Shown: positions 1-7,153, counted from the stretch's first letter. The stretch: 64,000 bases of DNA from a virus (IMGVR_UViG_3300042332_000310:1-64000); one strand, 5' to 3'. Notes: generated by a model not told the origin, from the letters alone. Made by a program: numbers and translations.

Positions 1-11
1 CCCAGTACCTC

Positions 12-107
12 AATGTTCAAACATCAATGTCTAAACAATAATGTTGAAACACTAAACATATATTACGATTATTTATATATATTATTTTTTTAATCAATGT
101 TTAAACA
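12..107. repeat. Iteron-like repeats, four copies of AATGTYNAAACA
   Basis: Four 12-bp copies of AATGTT/C-N-AAACA start at 12, 26, 40 and 96, so the spacings are 14, 14 and 56 (four times 14). The core TGTTNAAACA is itself nearly palindromic, and the copy at 96 contains the perfect palindrome TGTTTAAACA. An AT-only stretch (60-90) lies between copies 3 and 4. Phased short repeats beside AT-rich DNA are typical of replication-initiator or repressor binding sites; which of these applies is inference. Confidence 0.6.
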
Positions 108-562
108 CTGAAAACCCTTTGCACAAAAAACCTTTCTAACTAATTTTTTAGGTACAAATGAATAACTCAATCTACTAATTTTTTTAGTAAAATAATACTA
201 ACTTATTTAGTAATTATCAACAAGCTAGGCCGTATAAACTCAATCAATTTTAAGGCCATTTTTAGCCGTTTTTAGCGCCTCAATCCTTTGGACATATAAA
301 CACTAGCAAGGCCTTGAGAAAGTTCAACCTTGCAAAAATTGCCTTTTTTTTTCTAATATATAACTTACTGATAATCAATACCTTATCAATATATTTTTTT
401 AATTATATCAAGCTAAAATAAACTAAAATTTAACATTTAATTAACAGCTTTGTATCAATAAATACCTTATTATACGCGCGTATGCGCGGTTCAACTATCA
501 TCTTTTTTCGCATTACATTTTTTTGTAATATGTTAAAACATTGTTATAAAAATGCAAAATAG
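108..562. other. Non-coding AT-rich leader with palindromes
   Basis: No convincing gene. It holds T- and A-tracts, short ACTAA/TTAGT inverted repeats near 170-215, the perfect 12-bp palindrome ATACGCGCGTAT at 472-483, and the 16-mer AAATACCTTATTATAC (460-475) that recurs at 21522-21537. The GGCC-containing words that mark the left end begin at about 226. Confidence 0.5.
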
Positions 563-593
563 TTTTTTATTTAAAATACCCTTTGTAGTATTG
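563..593 (+). promoter_or_regulatory. Putative Bacteroidota-type promoter for the leftmost gene
   Basis: TAGTATTG at 586-593 matches TAnnTTTG in 7 of 8 positions and is followed by CAAA, as in the other plus-strand promoter candidates of this window. The -33 position 20 nt upstream is TTT rather than TTG. The start codon at 659 would leave a leader of about 60 nt. Confidence 0.35.
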
Positions 594-658
594 CAAAGGA
601 TTAAGGCAACCGCTTTTTTCTAAAGTTCTTTTATTCATTCATTTAAAAATTATCAAAA

Positions 659-1114
659 ATGAAAAACGCAATTTTGAACGCGCCTAAAACAAGCGCAAAA
701 AATGGTATCAAGTTAGTAAAGGGTAAAAACGGAATGGCCCTAGTTACTACAAAAAATGTTGCAAATGTGCCTGAAAATGCAACGGGTGAAAAAATTAAAA
801 AGGCCAAAAAGCTAGGTGAGATTTCACTAGCTAAAATTGAAGCAAATGCTATTGAAAAAGCAAAGCGCAAAAGTTTAACGTATAACTTAAACGCGCTGAA
901 AGGCAATGCCGAAAAGTATGCAACCTTGCTAGGCCAAAAATATGAACTCAATATATCAATTGAGGAACTATGCGAAGCCTTGAAAAGTCCAAAGGTATTT
1001 TTAGCTTTTTTAAGCGAAAAGCAAAAGGCCAATTTTGAGGCCAAAAAATTGAGCTTTTCTTATTGGTTGATACTAGGCCTAGTGGCAAAGTATTTCAAGT
1101 CCAAAAAGGCCTAA
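659..1114 (+). CDS. Small Lys/Ala-rich basic protein, unknown function
   Basis: A 151-aa protein unlike any family I recognise. The first 70 residues are Lys/Ala-rich and probably flexible (KKAKKLGEISLAKIEANAI), followed by a more ordered helical half with a hydrophobic segment near residues 133-145 (SYWLILGLVAKYF). The DNA is unusual: its flanks and coding sequence carry about a dozen GGCC sites in 1.2 kb, which are scarce elsewhere in the window, so this gene may have a different recent origin. It is separated from the micro-gene operon by about 550 bp of structured non-coding DNA. The start has A-rich sequence before it (attatcaaaATG). A DNA-binding role linked to the upstream iterons is possible but only a guess. 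Confidence 0.6.
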   Translation: MKNAILNAPKTSAKNGIKLVKGKNGMALVTTKNVANVPENATGEKIKKAKKLGEISLAKIEANAIEKAKRKSLTYNLNALKGNAEKYATLLGQKYELNISIEELCEALKSPKVFLAFLSEKQKANFEAKKLSFSYWLILGLVAKYFKSKKA

Positions 1115-1125
1115 AAACGGCCTAT

Positions 1126-1183
1126 AAAGGGAACTAGCGCGCTGAAAATAGGCGCGCGCAAATGTCGGCCATTTGTTCCCTTT
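1126..1183 (+). terminator. Large GC-rich hairpin after the first gene
   Basis: AAAGGGAAC (1126-1134) and GTTCCCTTT (1175-1183) are perfect inverted repeats, and inside them GCGCGC at 1137-1142 can pair with GCGCGC at 1152-1157. It lies 11 nt after the stop codon at 1114 and is followed by a T-rich stretch, so it probably acts as a terminator or protects the mRNA 3' end. Confidence 0.5.
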
Positions 1184-1186
1184 CTA

Positions 1187-1206
1187 TTTTGCCGTTAGTG
1201 GCAAAA
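1187..1206. repeat. Perfect 7-bp hairpin TTTTGCC / GGCAAAA
   Basis: A 7-bp inverted repeat with a 6-nt loop (gttagt). The loop plus right arm, CGTTAGTGGCAA (1193-1204), is repeated exactly at 1267-1278, 74 bp away. A further inverted repeat, GAACGC (1211-1216) with GCGTTC (1232-1237), lies between them. Confidence 0.5.
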
Positions 1207-1207
1207 G

Positions 1208-1477
1208 TTAGAACGCAACAAGCAATGTCAAGCGTTCGGTATATATTGCAAAAAAAATTAATATGTCGTTAGTGGCAATTAGTTCGGGCAAAGTATATCT
1301 AGCAAAGTTTTTTGAAATATTGTCGGGTTTCTTATCTAGCAAGTAAGAAAAAAAATGCTCAAATTGTGCTATCCCGTTTGCACATTGGTAAGGAGTAATG
1401 CCGTATAACGGAAGCCTTACTGCTTTGTAGTTCAATTTTGCCGTATGATTGTAGCAATCAATAACACAAAGTAACAT
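1208..1477 (-). CDS. Doubtful small ORF on the opposite strand
   Basis: An 89-aa frame with no recognised domain. It fills most of the gap between the first gene and the micro-gene operon, and its codons are not obviously aberrant. Against it: it is the only leftward frame for kilobases around, it overlaps the repeats at 1211-1278, and it has no promoter or start context that I can defend. Listed as a low-confidence gene. Confidence 0.22.
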   Translation of the reverse strand: MLLCVIDCYNHTAKLNYKAVRLPLYGITPYQCANGIAQFEHFFSYLLDKKPDNISKNFARYTLPELIATNDILIFFAIYTERLTLLVAF

Positions 1478-1548
1478 AAAAACAATCTGTCTGTATCAAT
1501 AGACAATAAACTCAAATAAAAATTAACAATAGTAAATAACTTATAAAG

Positions 1549-1586
1549 AGGGATAAGGTATGCCGTCAATGGTATGCCTTGTCCCT
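1549..1586 (+). ncRNA. RNA hairpin, 16 bp with three G-U pairs
   Basis: Positions 1549-1564 pair with 1571-1586 along 16 consecutive base pairs if three G-U pairs are allowed; the loop is GTCAAT. The G-U pairs mean the symmetry exists in RNA but not fully in DNA, which favours a transcribed structure over a protein-binding palindrome. No U-tract follows. It lies about 85 nt upstream of the micro-gene operon, together with the smaller hairpin CTAC-ATTTT-GTAG near 1599-1611, so it may be a 5' leader element or a small RNA. Confidence 0.45.
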
Positions 1587-1669
1587 ATCTAAACTAACTA
1601 CATTTTGTAGCTGTCCCAAGTCAGCATAAATAGTGAGGGAATATTTATAAACAAAAAACTATCAGCTTT

Positions 1670-1840
1670 ATGGCACAAAAAATCTATTCAACCGAAAAGA
1701 AAATCCGTAGACGTATCTACACAAATGAAAGAATTGTCAACACCTACATTCAACTAGGTAACACTAGACAAGTGGCATGGCAAAATGTAAAGATGAATGA
1801 CCAAATTACAAAATTACTTTCATCTTATAAATTTATGTAA
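1670..1840 (+). CDS. Arg/Lys-rich micro-protein, 56 aa
   Basis: Starts ATGGCACAAAAAATC and encodes a basic peptide with an RRRIY stretch at about residue 13. No family recognised. Its stop TAA shares the final A with the ATG of the next micro-gene (TAATG at 1838-1842), so the two are probably translationally coupled. First gene of the main early operon. Confidence 0.6.
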   Translation: MAQKIYSTEKKIRRRIYTNERIVNTYIQLGNTRQVAWQNVKMNDQITKLLSSYKFM

Positions 1841-1935
1841 TGGATATAGTAATGGACTCAATCTTTCTAATAGTGCTAATACTATTTTGGTACTATGCAA
1901 TATATTTTATAATTAAAAAAATCAAAACAAAATGA
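1840..1935 (+). CDS. 31-aa single-span membrane micro-protein
   Basis: One hydrophobic helix (IFLIVLILFWYYAIYFII) followed by a Lys-rich tail, so the C-terminus is predicted to lie in the cytoplasm. It is coupled upstream by TAATG and downstream by ATGA (1932-1935). The double coupling is the main evidence that it is a gene. Confidence 0.5.
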   Translation: MDIVMDSIFLIVLILFWYYAIYFIIKKIKTK

Positions 1936-2126
1936 ACAAAAATTTATTATCGTGCATCATCTTTTCTATCCTTACATTAATAGGGATAATGGCTGTATTT
2001 TATTTTATGGATTGGGGAACACACGCATTTTTCTATCTATATCTAATAACCTTTAGTGGTTCGTTTACAGCCTATTATCAGTATGACCTGTACTCACAAT
2101 CAAAAATAAAGAGATGGGAAAAATAG
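1932..2126 (+). CDS. Two-span membrane protein, 64 aa
   Basis: Two hydrophobic segments (about residues 5-25 and 32-48) and a basic end (KIKRWEK). It overlaps the previous micro-gene by ATGA and the next by 13 nt. Function unknown; early phage membrane peptides often modify the host envelope, but nothing specific can be assigned. Confidence 0.6.
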   Translation: MNKNLLSCIIFSILTLIGIMAVFYFMDWGTHAFFYLYLITFSGSFTAYYQYDLYSQSKIKRWEK

Positions 2127-2251
2127 ATAAGTATTGGCACAATGGCTATTGGATATATGTCATTGGGGATAAGTATGTACCATCCATTGATGGCTCGGAA
2201 TGGGCAACACTGGAAGGAGCAAAGGCACACATTGATTATTTAACCAAATAA
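2114..2251 (+). CDS. 45-aa Trp/Tyr-rich micro-protein
   Basis: Aromatic-rich (KYWHNGYWIYVIGDKYV), probably a small beta fold. No family recognised. It overlaps the preceding gene by 13 nt. Confidence 0.5.
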   Translation: MGKIDKYWHNGYWIYVIGDKYVPSIDGSEWATLEGAKAHIDYLTK

Positions 2252-2262
2252 ATTTTAAAAAA

Positions 2263-2436
2263 ATGGCAGCTTACATTATGATAGGCGGAGACCTATTAGA
2301 TTTTGACGAATTCGTAGCTAAATACGGAGACAGAAAACCTAAGTTTCAAGCGTTTCAAACTGAAGAGATTGATGACGCAATTGAAGAAATTAAAAACAAT
2401 AGTATTAACAATCAAAATAAAGTAAATCATGGATAA
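2263..2436 (+). CDS. 57-aa acidic micro-protein
   Basis: The start at 2263 follows an A-rich run (ttttaaaaaaATG). The peptide contains GGDLLDFDEFVAKYG and an acidic helix. It overlaps the start of the next gene by 8 nt. Function unknown. Confidence 0.5.
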   Translation: MAAYIMIGGDLLDFDEFVAKYGDRKPKFQAFQTEEIDDAIEEIKNNSINNQNKVNHG

Positions 2437-2719
2437 AATTATATACAAAGCTAGAATAGACTTTGAAGATTATGGAGGATTTGTTATTGATGGCACAAAG
2501 TATTACTCAGTGATAAATAAATTTATTGCTGATAAATCATATCAGCCAAGTGGAATAGAGCGAGACGGTTGGTGCATGGAAGCAGAATTTGAAAGCTATG
2601 AAGATGCTGCAAATTGGTCTATTGCTGAATTAGAATCACATTTAAAGCGTGAAACTGATAAAATAAATAAGTCAATAGATACCTTAAAAGGCAGAATAGA
2701 AAAATACCTAACTAATTAA
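2429..2719 (+). CDS. Unknown early protein, 96 aa
   Basis: Probably alpha/beta, with a C-terminal amphipathic helix (about residues 70-92, rich in Lys, Glu, Leu and Ile). No domain recognised. Its position in the tightly packed early operon is the main support. Confidence 0.65.
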   Translation: MDKIIYKARIDFEDYGGFVIDGTKYYSVINKFIADKSYQPSGIERDGWCMEAEFESYEDAANWSIAELESHLKRETDKINKSIDTLKGRIEKYLTN

Positions 2720-2731
2720 AATAATAAGCCT

Positions 2732-2971
2732 ATGGACAAAGTAAAATGTACCAAATGCGCAAATGATATGCCCATACTAAGATTAACTAAGTATGGGTAT
2801 TCTTATTGTGTAAACTGCAGCACGACTGCAAAGGTAGGCTGTGCGCCTATCACTAATCACAAGACTGGCAATAGCATACAGATACTTCCTATGGAGTTAG
2901 CTGTTAGGATAACTAAAGCATCTCAAAGGCAAGGGTATGGTGTATGCAAGGGTATGAAATCATCATTTTAA
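2732..2971 (+). CDS. Zinc-ribbon mini-protein, 79 aa
   Basis: Two Cys pairs, CTKC at residues 6-9 and CVNC at 26-29, form a classic zinc ribbon with 16 residues between the pairs. The segment after it (GCAPITNHKTGNSIQIL) reads like a conserved phage family motif, though I cannot name the family. The spacing is close to that of DksA/TraR zinc fingers, but the DksA acidic tip is absent. A role in binding nucleic acid or host RNA polymerase is conceivable but unsupported. Confidence 0.7.
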   Translation: MDKVKCTKCANDMPILRLTKYGYSYCVNCSTTAKVGCAPITNHKTGNSIQILPMELAVRITKASQRQGYGVCKGMKSSF

Positions 2972-2989
2972 TAATCAAATAAATATCAA

Positions 2990-3172
2990 ATGGCAAAAGT
3001 CTATCATGTATGTAGCTTCACTGACTCATACGACAATTACAGCATTGTAGCGTCTACAATAGAAGAAGCGTCTACAATAATAAAACAAATGGGATTGTCT
3101 ACTGATACTCATTGGATAATGAAAGACGCAGACGAACTAAGTAATGACCTATACGAACGTTCAGCAGAATAA
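2990..3172 (+). CDS. Unknown early protein, 60 aa
   Basis: Starts after an A-rich leader (aaatatcaaATGG). The pattern YDNYSIVASTIEEASTIIKQ suggests a beta strand followed by a helix, like small ferredoxin-fold phage proteins. No family assigned. Confidence 0.55.
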   Translation: MAKVYHVCSFTDSYDNYSIVASTIEEASTIIKQMGLSTDTHWIMKDADELSNDLYERSAE

Positions 3173-3199
3173 TTTTTAATAATCATAAAATCAAATCAA

Positions 3200-3598
3200 G
3201 TGAGAAAATTAACAAAAGTCACAGACGCAACAAAGTTTAGAATTTTAGTAGACCTATGCGAAAGCAATGGTATTTGGGTATGCCCAACGTACAAGGAATC
3301 ATTCACAGAATCATATCCTCAAGAGGATACAAGATGGTGGGTATTCCAATTATTTAAGGATGGATTCACAGGTCGCTACGAAGCGATAGGCACTAATGGA
3401 TACGAAGATGAGTTAATATCGTATGAACAAATGATTGATGAGATTCTTGGCATCAATAAAACTATCACGCTTTGTTTATCAAACTTGCTAACTGCTTACT
3501 ACGAAAAAGGAGATAGCTACATGAAGATAGGTAATGATGCCGTAGATATTATAAAGCTAGAGGAATTATTAACTAAAGTAAACCAATTAAATGCCTAA
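3200..3598 (+). CDS. Unknown early protein, 132 aa, GTG start
   Basis: No ATG lies near the front of the frame, and GTG at 3200 sits right after an A-rich leader (aaatcaaatcaaGTG), so GTG is the likely start. The sequence combines aromatic beta segments (RWWVFQLFKDGFTGRYEAI) with a helical C-terminal half. It overlaps the next gene by 8 nt. Confidence 0.6.
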   Translation: MRKLTKVTDATKFRILVDLCESNGIWVCPTYKESFTESYPQEDTRWWVFQLFKDGFTGRYEAIGTNGYEDELISYEQMIDEILGINKTITLCLSNLLTAYYEKGDSYMKIGNDAVDIIKLEELLTKVNQLNA

Positions 3599-3848
3599 TA
3601 TGAAACCACTAATGCAATTGCTAAATGAAACTATAAGTATTCAAAGCAACGACTACGAGTTTATCAAAAAAGAAATAGATAAAAGGATTAACATGGGTAA
3701 TCACAATGTTGAAGCAAATGATTTCCAAGAAATGATGTGTTTCCTATTTGCTTGGAGCGATACTCCACAAGGTCATGCTTATTGGAATAGTGTAGTAACA
3801 AGAGAGGTTAAAATGAAAGAGGACTTACAGAATCATTCACAAGAGTAA
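3591..3848 (+). CDS. Small protein with W..[ST].QG..YW motif
   Basis: 85 aa; ATGs at 3591 and 3600 are both possible. Residues from about 53 read FAWSDTPQGHAYWNSV, which matches FTWHESAQGREYWDAL near the N-terminus of the next, much larger protein. The two neighbours are therefore paralogous over this segment. Function unknown. Confidence 0.6.
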   Translation: MPNMKPLMQLLNETISIQSNDYEFIKKEIDKRINMGNHNVEANDFQEMMCFLFAWSDTPQGHAYWNSVVTREVKMKEDLQNHSQE

Positions 3849-3878
3849 ATAAATTATGTAACCAAAATCTAATAACAT

Positions 3879-5582
3879 ATGGAAATGACAATCGTAGAAT
3901 GGCTTAACCTATTAGACGAGCCATACAAAACACGCGCCCTGTTGAAACTAAGAGAAGACAGGCGCACTAGAATGGTAGGTAATATGAGTGAAGCTATCAA
4001 CCAAGCATTTACTTGGCATGAATCAGCTCAAGGTAGAGAATATTGGGATGCTCTATACAAAAGTTACTTACGAAAAGAAGAACTTGCATATGCAGAAGAG
4101 CGTCAAGATGCAATGATGCGCGCACAAGCTGAAAATCATAAAATGCAAGAAGAAAGAGTGCTGTTTTCAGCCTCAATGTATGAGATGCTTGAAAAGTTAT
4201 CATGCGATTCAAAGGTGGCAGATTATCTAAATTCCTGGAGGTTTACTATAAATACCTTCGGCAACTATGTAACTACAAGACGAGGGATGCTGTCCTTCTT
4301 GCCTAATGGTAGAGAGCATAAAGTAAACGAAGAGACAGGCAAATGGCTTAGAGATGGTAGGCAAGAGATGAAGCCTGCAAAATTGGCTCGTAGGCTAATC
4401 AGAGAATCGCACCTAGCAGACCTAACAGATGCAGACTTTGAGAAGTTCGGTAACAAAGTACGTGCTTATCTAGGCGTAGTGGGCGACGAGGATGGAGAAG
4501 GTAAGAATATAAGGCTAGAGATTATTGAAGGAGCAGCCATCAAAGATGCGTATCTAAGAGACAATTATAGTACGCTGCTAGGAGATGGCACAAACCTACA
4601 CAACTCTTGTATGCGAACTGAATGTAGTCAAAGATACTTTGGTATCTATACTGAAAATCCAAGCGCAGTCAAGATGCTAGTAGCTAGAGATGAAGATAAC
4701 AAGGTACTAGGTCGCGCTTTACTATGGCAATTTGATGACGGAGACAAGGGTATGGATACGGTATATGGGCCTGATATAGTAGCACAACTAATGATTGATT
4801 GGGCTATGGATAATGGGTATTGGCACAAGACTAATCAAAGCTGTCATCATCACACATTTGATGGGCATGGACTAGATAGGTATAGCAACTCCGAGCTTAG
4901 AGATATCAGCAAACTGACAAGAAAGGTAACGATTACATACAAAGAATTTGATTTTTATCCATTCGTTGATTCGCTTTACTATCTATGTAATGACGGAAGC
5001 AAATACTATCTAACCAATATACACGATAGCAATGTAGAAAAAACGCTACGAGATACAGGAGGTAGTTACGAAGAGCATGACGACGACGATGATGATGATG
5101 ACTATGTAACCCTTGAAAGCGGAGATAGAGTTCATCAAGATGACGCTTGCTATGTAGATTATCGTAATTATGAAGGGTCTAGGATTGATGGATACTATCT
5201 TGATTCTGATTGTATCTATTGTCTAGATGGAGAAACTAGACTAAGAGAAGATTGTGTAAGAGTTGACGGAGATTGGTACGCACTTGATGATGATGAGATT
5301 GCATATGTAGAAGATAGGAGTGATTACTTCTTAACAAGTGATACCGTTTACTGCGCGCAAAGAGAGGTAACAATACACGTAGATGATGCTGTTGAATTAC
5401 ATGACGGAGACTACTGCGATAGCGAATATGCTCACGATTGTGTTATTGATGGGGAAATGTATAAAGATAGTGACATGGATTGTATTGATGGTGTATGGGT
5501 AGCGCTTGATAACAAGGAAACTTATTTAGAACAACTTAAAGAAAAACAAAATGAAACAGAACGAGAAAGAACTACTGCTTAA
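3879..5582 (+). CDS. Large acidic early protein, 567 aa, with poly-Asp tract
   Basis: Three parts are visible. Residues 1-60 carry the W..S.QG..YW motif shared with the preceding gene. The middle (about 100-345) resembles a phage family I have seen but cannot name, with a Cys-Met-Arg motif (NSCMRTECSQRYFGIY), GRALLW near residue 272 and a His-rich patch (SCHHHTFDGHGLD). After an uninterrupted run of eight Asp (about residue 400), the C-terminal 160 residues are a very acidic repetitive region of D..Y..D-type units rich in Asp, Tyr and Cys (DCVRVDGDWYALDDDE). Such an acidic domain could mimic DNA, but that is inference. The end overlaps the next gene by 32 nt. Confidence 0.7.
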   Translation: MEMTIVEWLNLLDEPYKTRALLKLREDRRTRMVGNMSEAINQAFTWHESAQGREYWDALYKSYLRKEELAYAEERQDAMMRAQAENHKMQEERVLFSASMYEMLEKLSCDSKVADYLNSWRFTINTFGNYVTTRRGMLSFLPNGREHKVNEETGKWLRDGRQEMKPAKLARRLIRESHLADLTDADFEKFGNKVRAYLGVVGDEDGEGKNIRLEIIEGAAIKDAYLRDNYSTLLGDGTNLHNSCMRTECSQRYFGIYTENPSAVKMLVARDEDNKVLGRALLWQFDDGDKGMDTVYGPDIVAQLMIDWAMDNGYWHKTNQSCHHHTFDGHGLDRYSNSELRDISKLTRKVTITYKEFDFYPFVDSLYYLCNDGSKYYLTNIHDSNVEKTLRDTGGSYEEHDDDDDDDDYVTLESGDRVHQDDACYVDYRNYEGSRIDGYYLDSDCIYCLDGETRLREDCVRVDGDWYALDDDEIAYVEDRSDYFLTSDTVYCAQREVTIHVDDAVELHDGDYCDSEYAHDCVIDGEMYKDSDMDCIDGVWVALDNKETYLEQLKEKQNETERERTTA

Positions 5583-6624
5583 CATCTTGAATGTTCAATC
5601 GTATTCATACGAGACAAAGAGAATGGAAGCTTTCATTATCAAACACATTGAACGATTGGGATTGGATTGCACCTATGACAATGGCAACATCTATGTAACC
5701 AAAGGTGTATCGGATAGCTATCCTTGTATTGTATCGCATACTGACACAGTGCATAAGATTATCCCCGATAAAGATTTCACAATCATATCTAATGATGAGT
5801 TTGCTATCGGTTACGATAGAGCTAGGATGCAAGCGACTGGCTGTGGTGGTGATGACAAGGTGGGTATCTTTATCTGTCTACAAATGCTGCAAGAGTTTGA
5901 TGCTATCAAGGTAGCCTTCTTCAAAGACGAGGAGGTAGGTTGCGTAGGTAGCTATGAAGCTAATGTAGAATGGTTCAACGACACAAGGTTTGTATTGCAA
6001 TGCGACAGACGTGGCAATGCTGACTTTGTAAATAGTATCTATAGTACACCATTACAGAGCAAACGTTTCAAGAAAGCTGTTGCACCTATCCTTAGTAAGC
6101 ACGGCTACAAACCAACATCAGGTATGCTTACCGACGTATATGCACTCAAGACTCTAGGTGTCAATGTATCAGTAGCTAATATGTCTTGCGGTTATTACAA
6201 TCCACATATGGATGACGAGACTATAGTATTTGCAGATGTAAACAACTGCCTTGAAATGTGTCGCACTATATTCAAAGACATGACAGAAGTATATACTCAT
6301 TCAGCACCTGTTCAATCACACACTACATACTACGGAGGGTACAATAACAAATACATACCACCTAACCCTACGTCATCTAGGTATGGCTCTTATTATGATT
6401 GGGATGATTGGGATACTACGCCCTTACCTAAAGATGCTAAGGATAAGGATGACAAGGACATTGAATACTATTCTACTCACGAGCAATGCGAGTCATGTAT
6501 GGAATGGGGAGAGATTGATAATATGGACTTTAGTTATGATTATAATTGCTACTTATGTCCAAGCTGTTCTGATGAAATAATATACGATAACGCTCAACAA
6601 ACCAAAAAACAAACATATGACTAG
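5551..6624 (+). CDS. M20/M28-type zinc metallopeptidase with C-terminal zinc ribbon
   Basis: 357 aa. The metal ligands expected for the M20 (peptidase T/carboxypeptidase G2-like) fold are all visible: SHTDTVH (His63, Asp65), GGDDKVG (Asp101), KDEEVG (catalytic Glu127, Glu128), QCDRRG (Asp152) and NPHMDDE (His219). The usual large dimerisation domain is missing or strongly reduced. A Ser/Tyr/Asp-rich linker follows, then a C-terminal ribbon with CESC and CPSC pairs. Family members remove residues from peptides or amides, or hydrolyse related substrates; the substrate here is unknown. It overlaps both neighbours, so it is firmly inside the early operon. Confidence 0.8.
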   Translation: MKQNEKELLLNILNVQSYSYETKRMEAFIIKHIERLGLDCTYDNGNIYVTKGVSDSYPCIVSHTDTVHKIIPDKDFTIISNDEFAIGYDRARMQATGCGGDDKVGIFICLQMLQEFDAIKVAFFKDEEVGCVGSYEANVEWFNDTRFVLQCDRRGNADFVNSIYSTPLQSKRFKKAVAPILSKHGYKPTSGMLTDVYALKTLGVNVSVANMSCGYYNPHMDDETIVFADVNNCLEMCRTIFKDMTEVYTHSAPVQSHTTYYGGYNNKYIPPNPTSSRYGSYYDWDDWDTTPLPKDAKDKDDKDIEYYSTHEQCESCMEWGEIDNMDFSYDYNCYLCPSCSDEIIYDNAQQTKKQTYD

Positions 6625-6874
6625 AGACATGAAAGAGTTAGAAACCTTTTGGAACAAAAGGGCAAAGCAAGTCTTATTAGGTAAGACTATAGTAAGTGTC
6701 AACTATATGACGCACAAGGATGCAGAAAGTATGGGATGGTACAAAAGACCTATTGTATTTAAGTTAAGCGACGGAACTGTATGCTATCTGTCTTGTGATG
6801 ATGAAGGCAATGATGGTGGCGCACTATTCTTTTCAGACAAGAATGGTAAACATGATGAACTTCCAGTATTATAA
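6617..6874 (+). CDS. Unknown early protein, 85 aa
   Basis: Starts inside the end of the peptidase gene (8-nt overlap). It contains GKTIVSVNYM, KLSDGTVCYLSCDDEGNDGGALFF; this G(K)-dG-EGNDGG pattern resembles a widespread small phage protein of unknown function, probably an all-beta fold. Confidence 0.65.
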   Translation: MTRDMKELETFWNKRAKQVLLGKTIVSVNYMTHKDAESMGWYKRPIVFKLSDGTVCYLSCDDEGNDGGALFFSDKNGKHDELPVL

Positions 6875-6892
6875 ACAATTAAAAAAAATCAA

Positions 6893-7153
6893 ATGAACAA
6901 AAAAGAAATCGTTGAAAAAATTAGAATCGTAGAAGTTTCCCAAAATAGTTGGGAAGAAGAGAATTTGTTATTGTTAACTACTTTAACAGATGAACAGATT
7001 AAAGCTGTACTAACTCCCTTGTTGCAAGAAGAAAGGGAAGATGAAACAGGAGAAGTTATTTATGCCAATGAAGATATGGCAAGTGTATTAAGTGAAAAAT
7101 ATCCTGATGATATTGTGGTATTGTATGGAGAACCAGATTATTTAACTATATAA
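6893..7153 (+). CDS. Unknown early acidic protein, 86 aa
   Basis: Strongly acidic, with two predicted helices and an EEREDETGEVIYANEDMA segment. The start follows the A-rich leader aaaaaaatcaaATG. No domain recognised. Confidence 0.55.
   Translation: MNKKEIVEKIRIVEVSQNSWEEENLLLLTTLTDEQIKAVLTPLLQEEREDETGEVIYANEDMASVLSEKYPDDIVVLYGEPDYLTI

Noticed and set aside
12-107. Iterons as a CRISPR remnant
   Set aside because: Repeats are 12 bp with 2-bp gaps, far too short for repeat-spacer units.
643-1044. Leftward 133-aa frame opposite the first gene
   Set aside because: It is the antisense shadow of the Lys/Ala-rich gene (poly-Phe/Leu composition).
5605-5832. Leftward and alternative rightward frames over the peptidase gene
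   Set aside because: Shadows of a gene whose catalytic motifs fix the frame.
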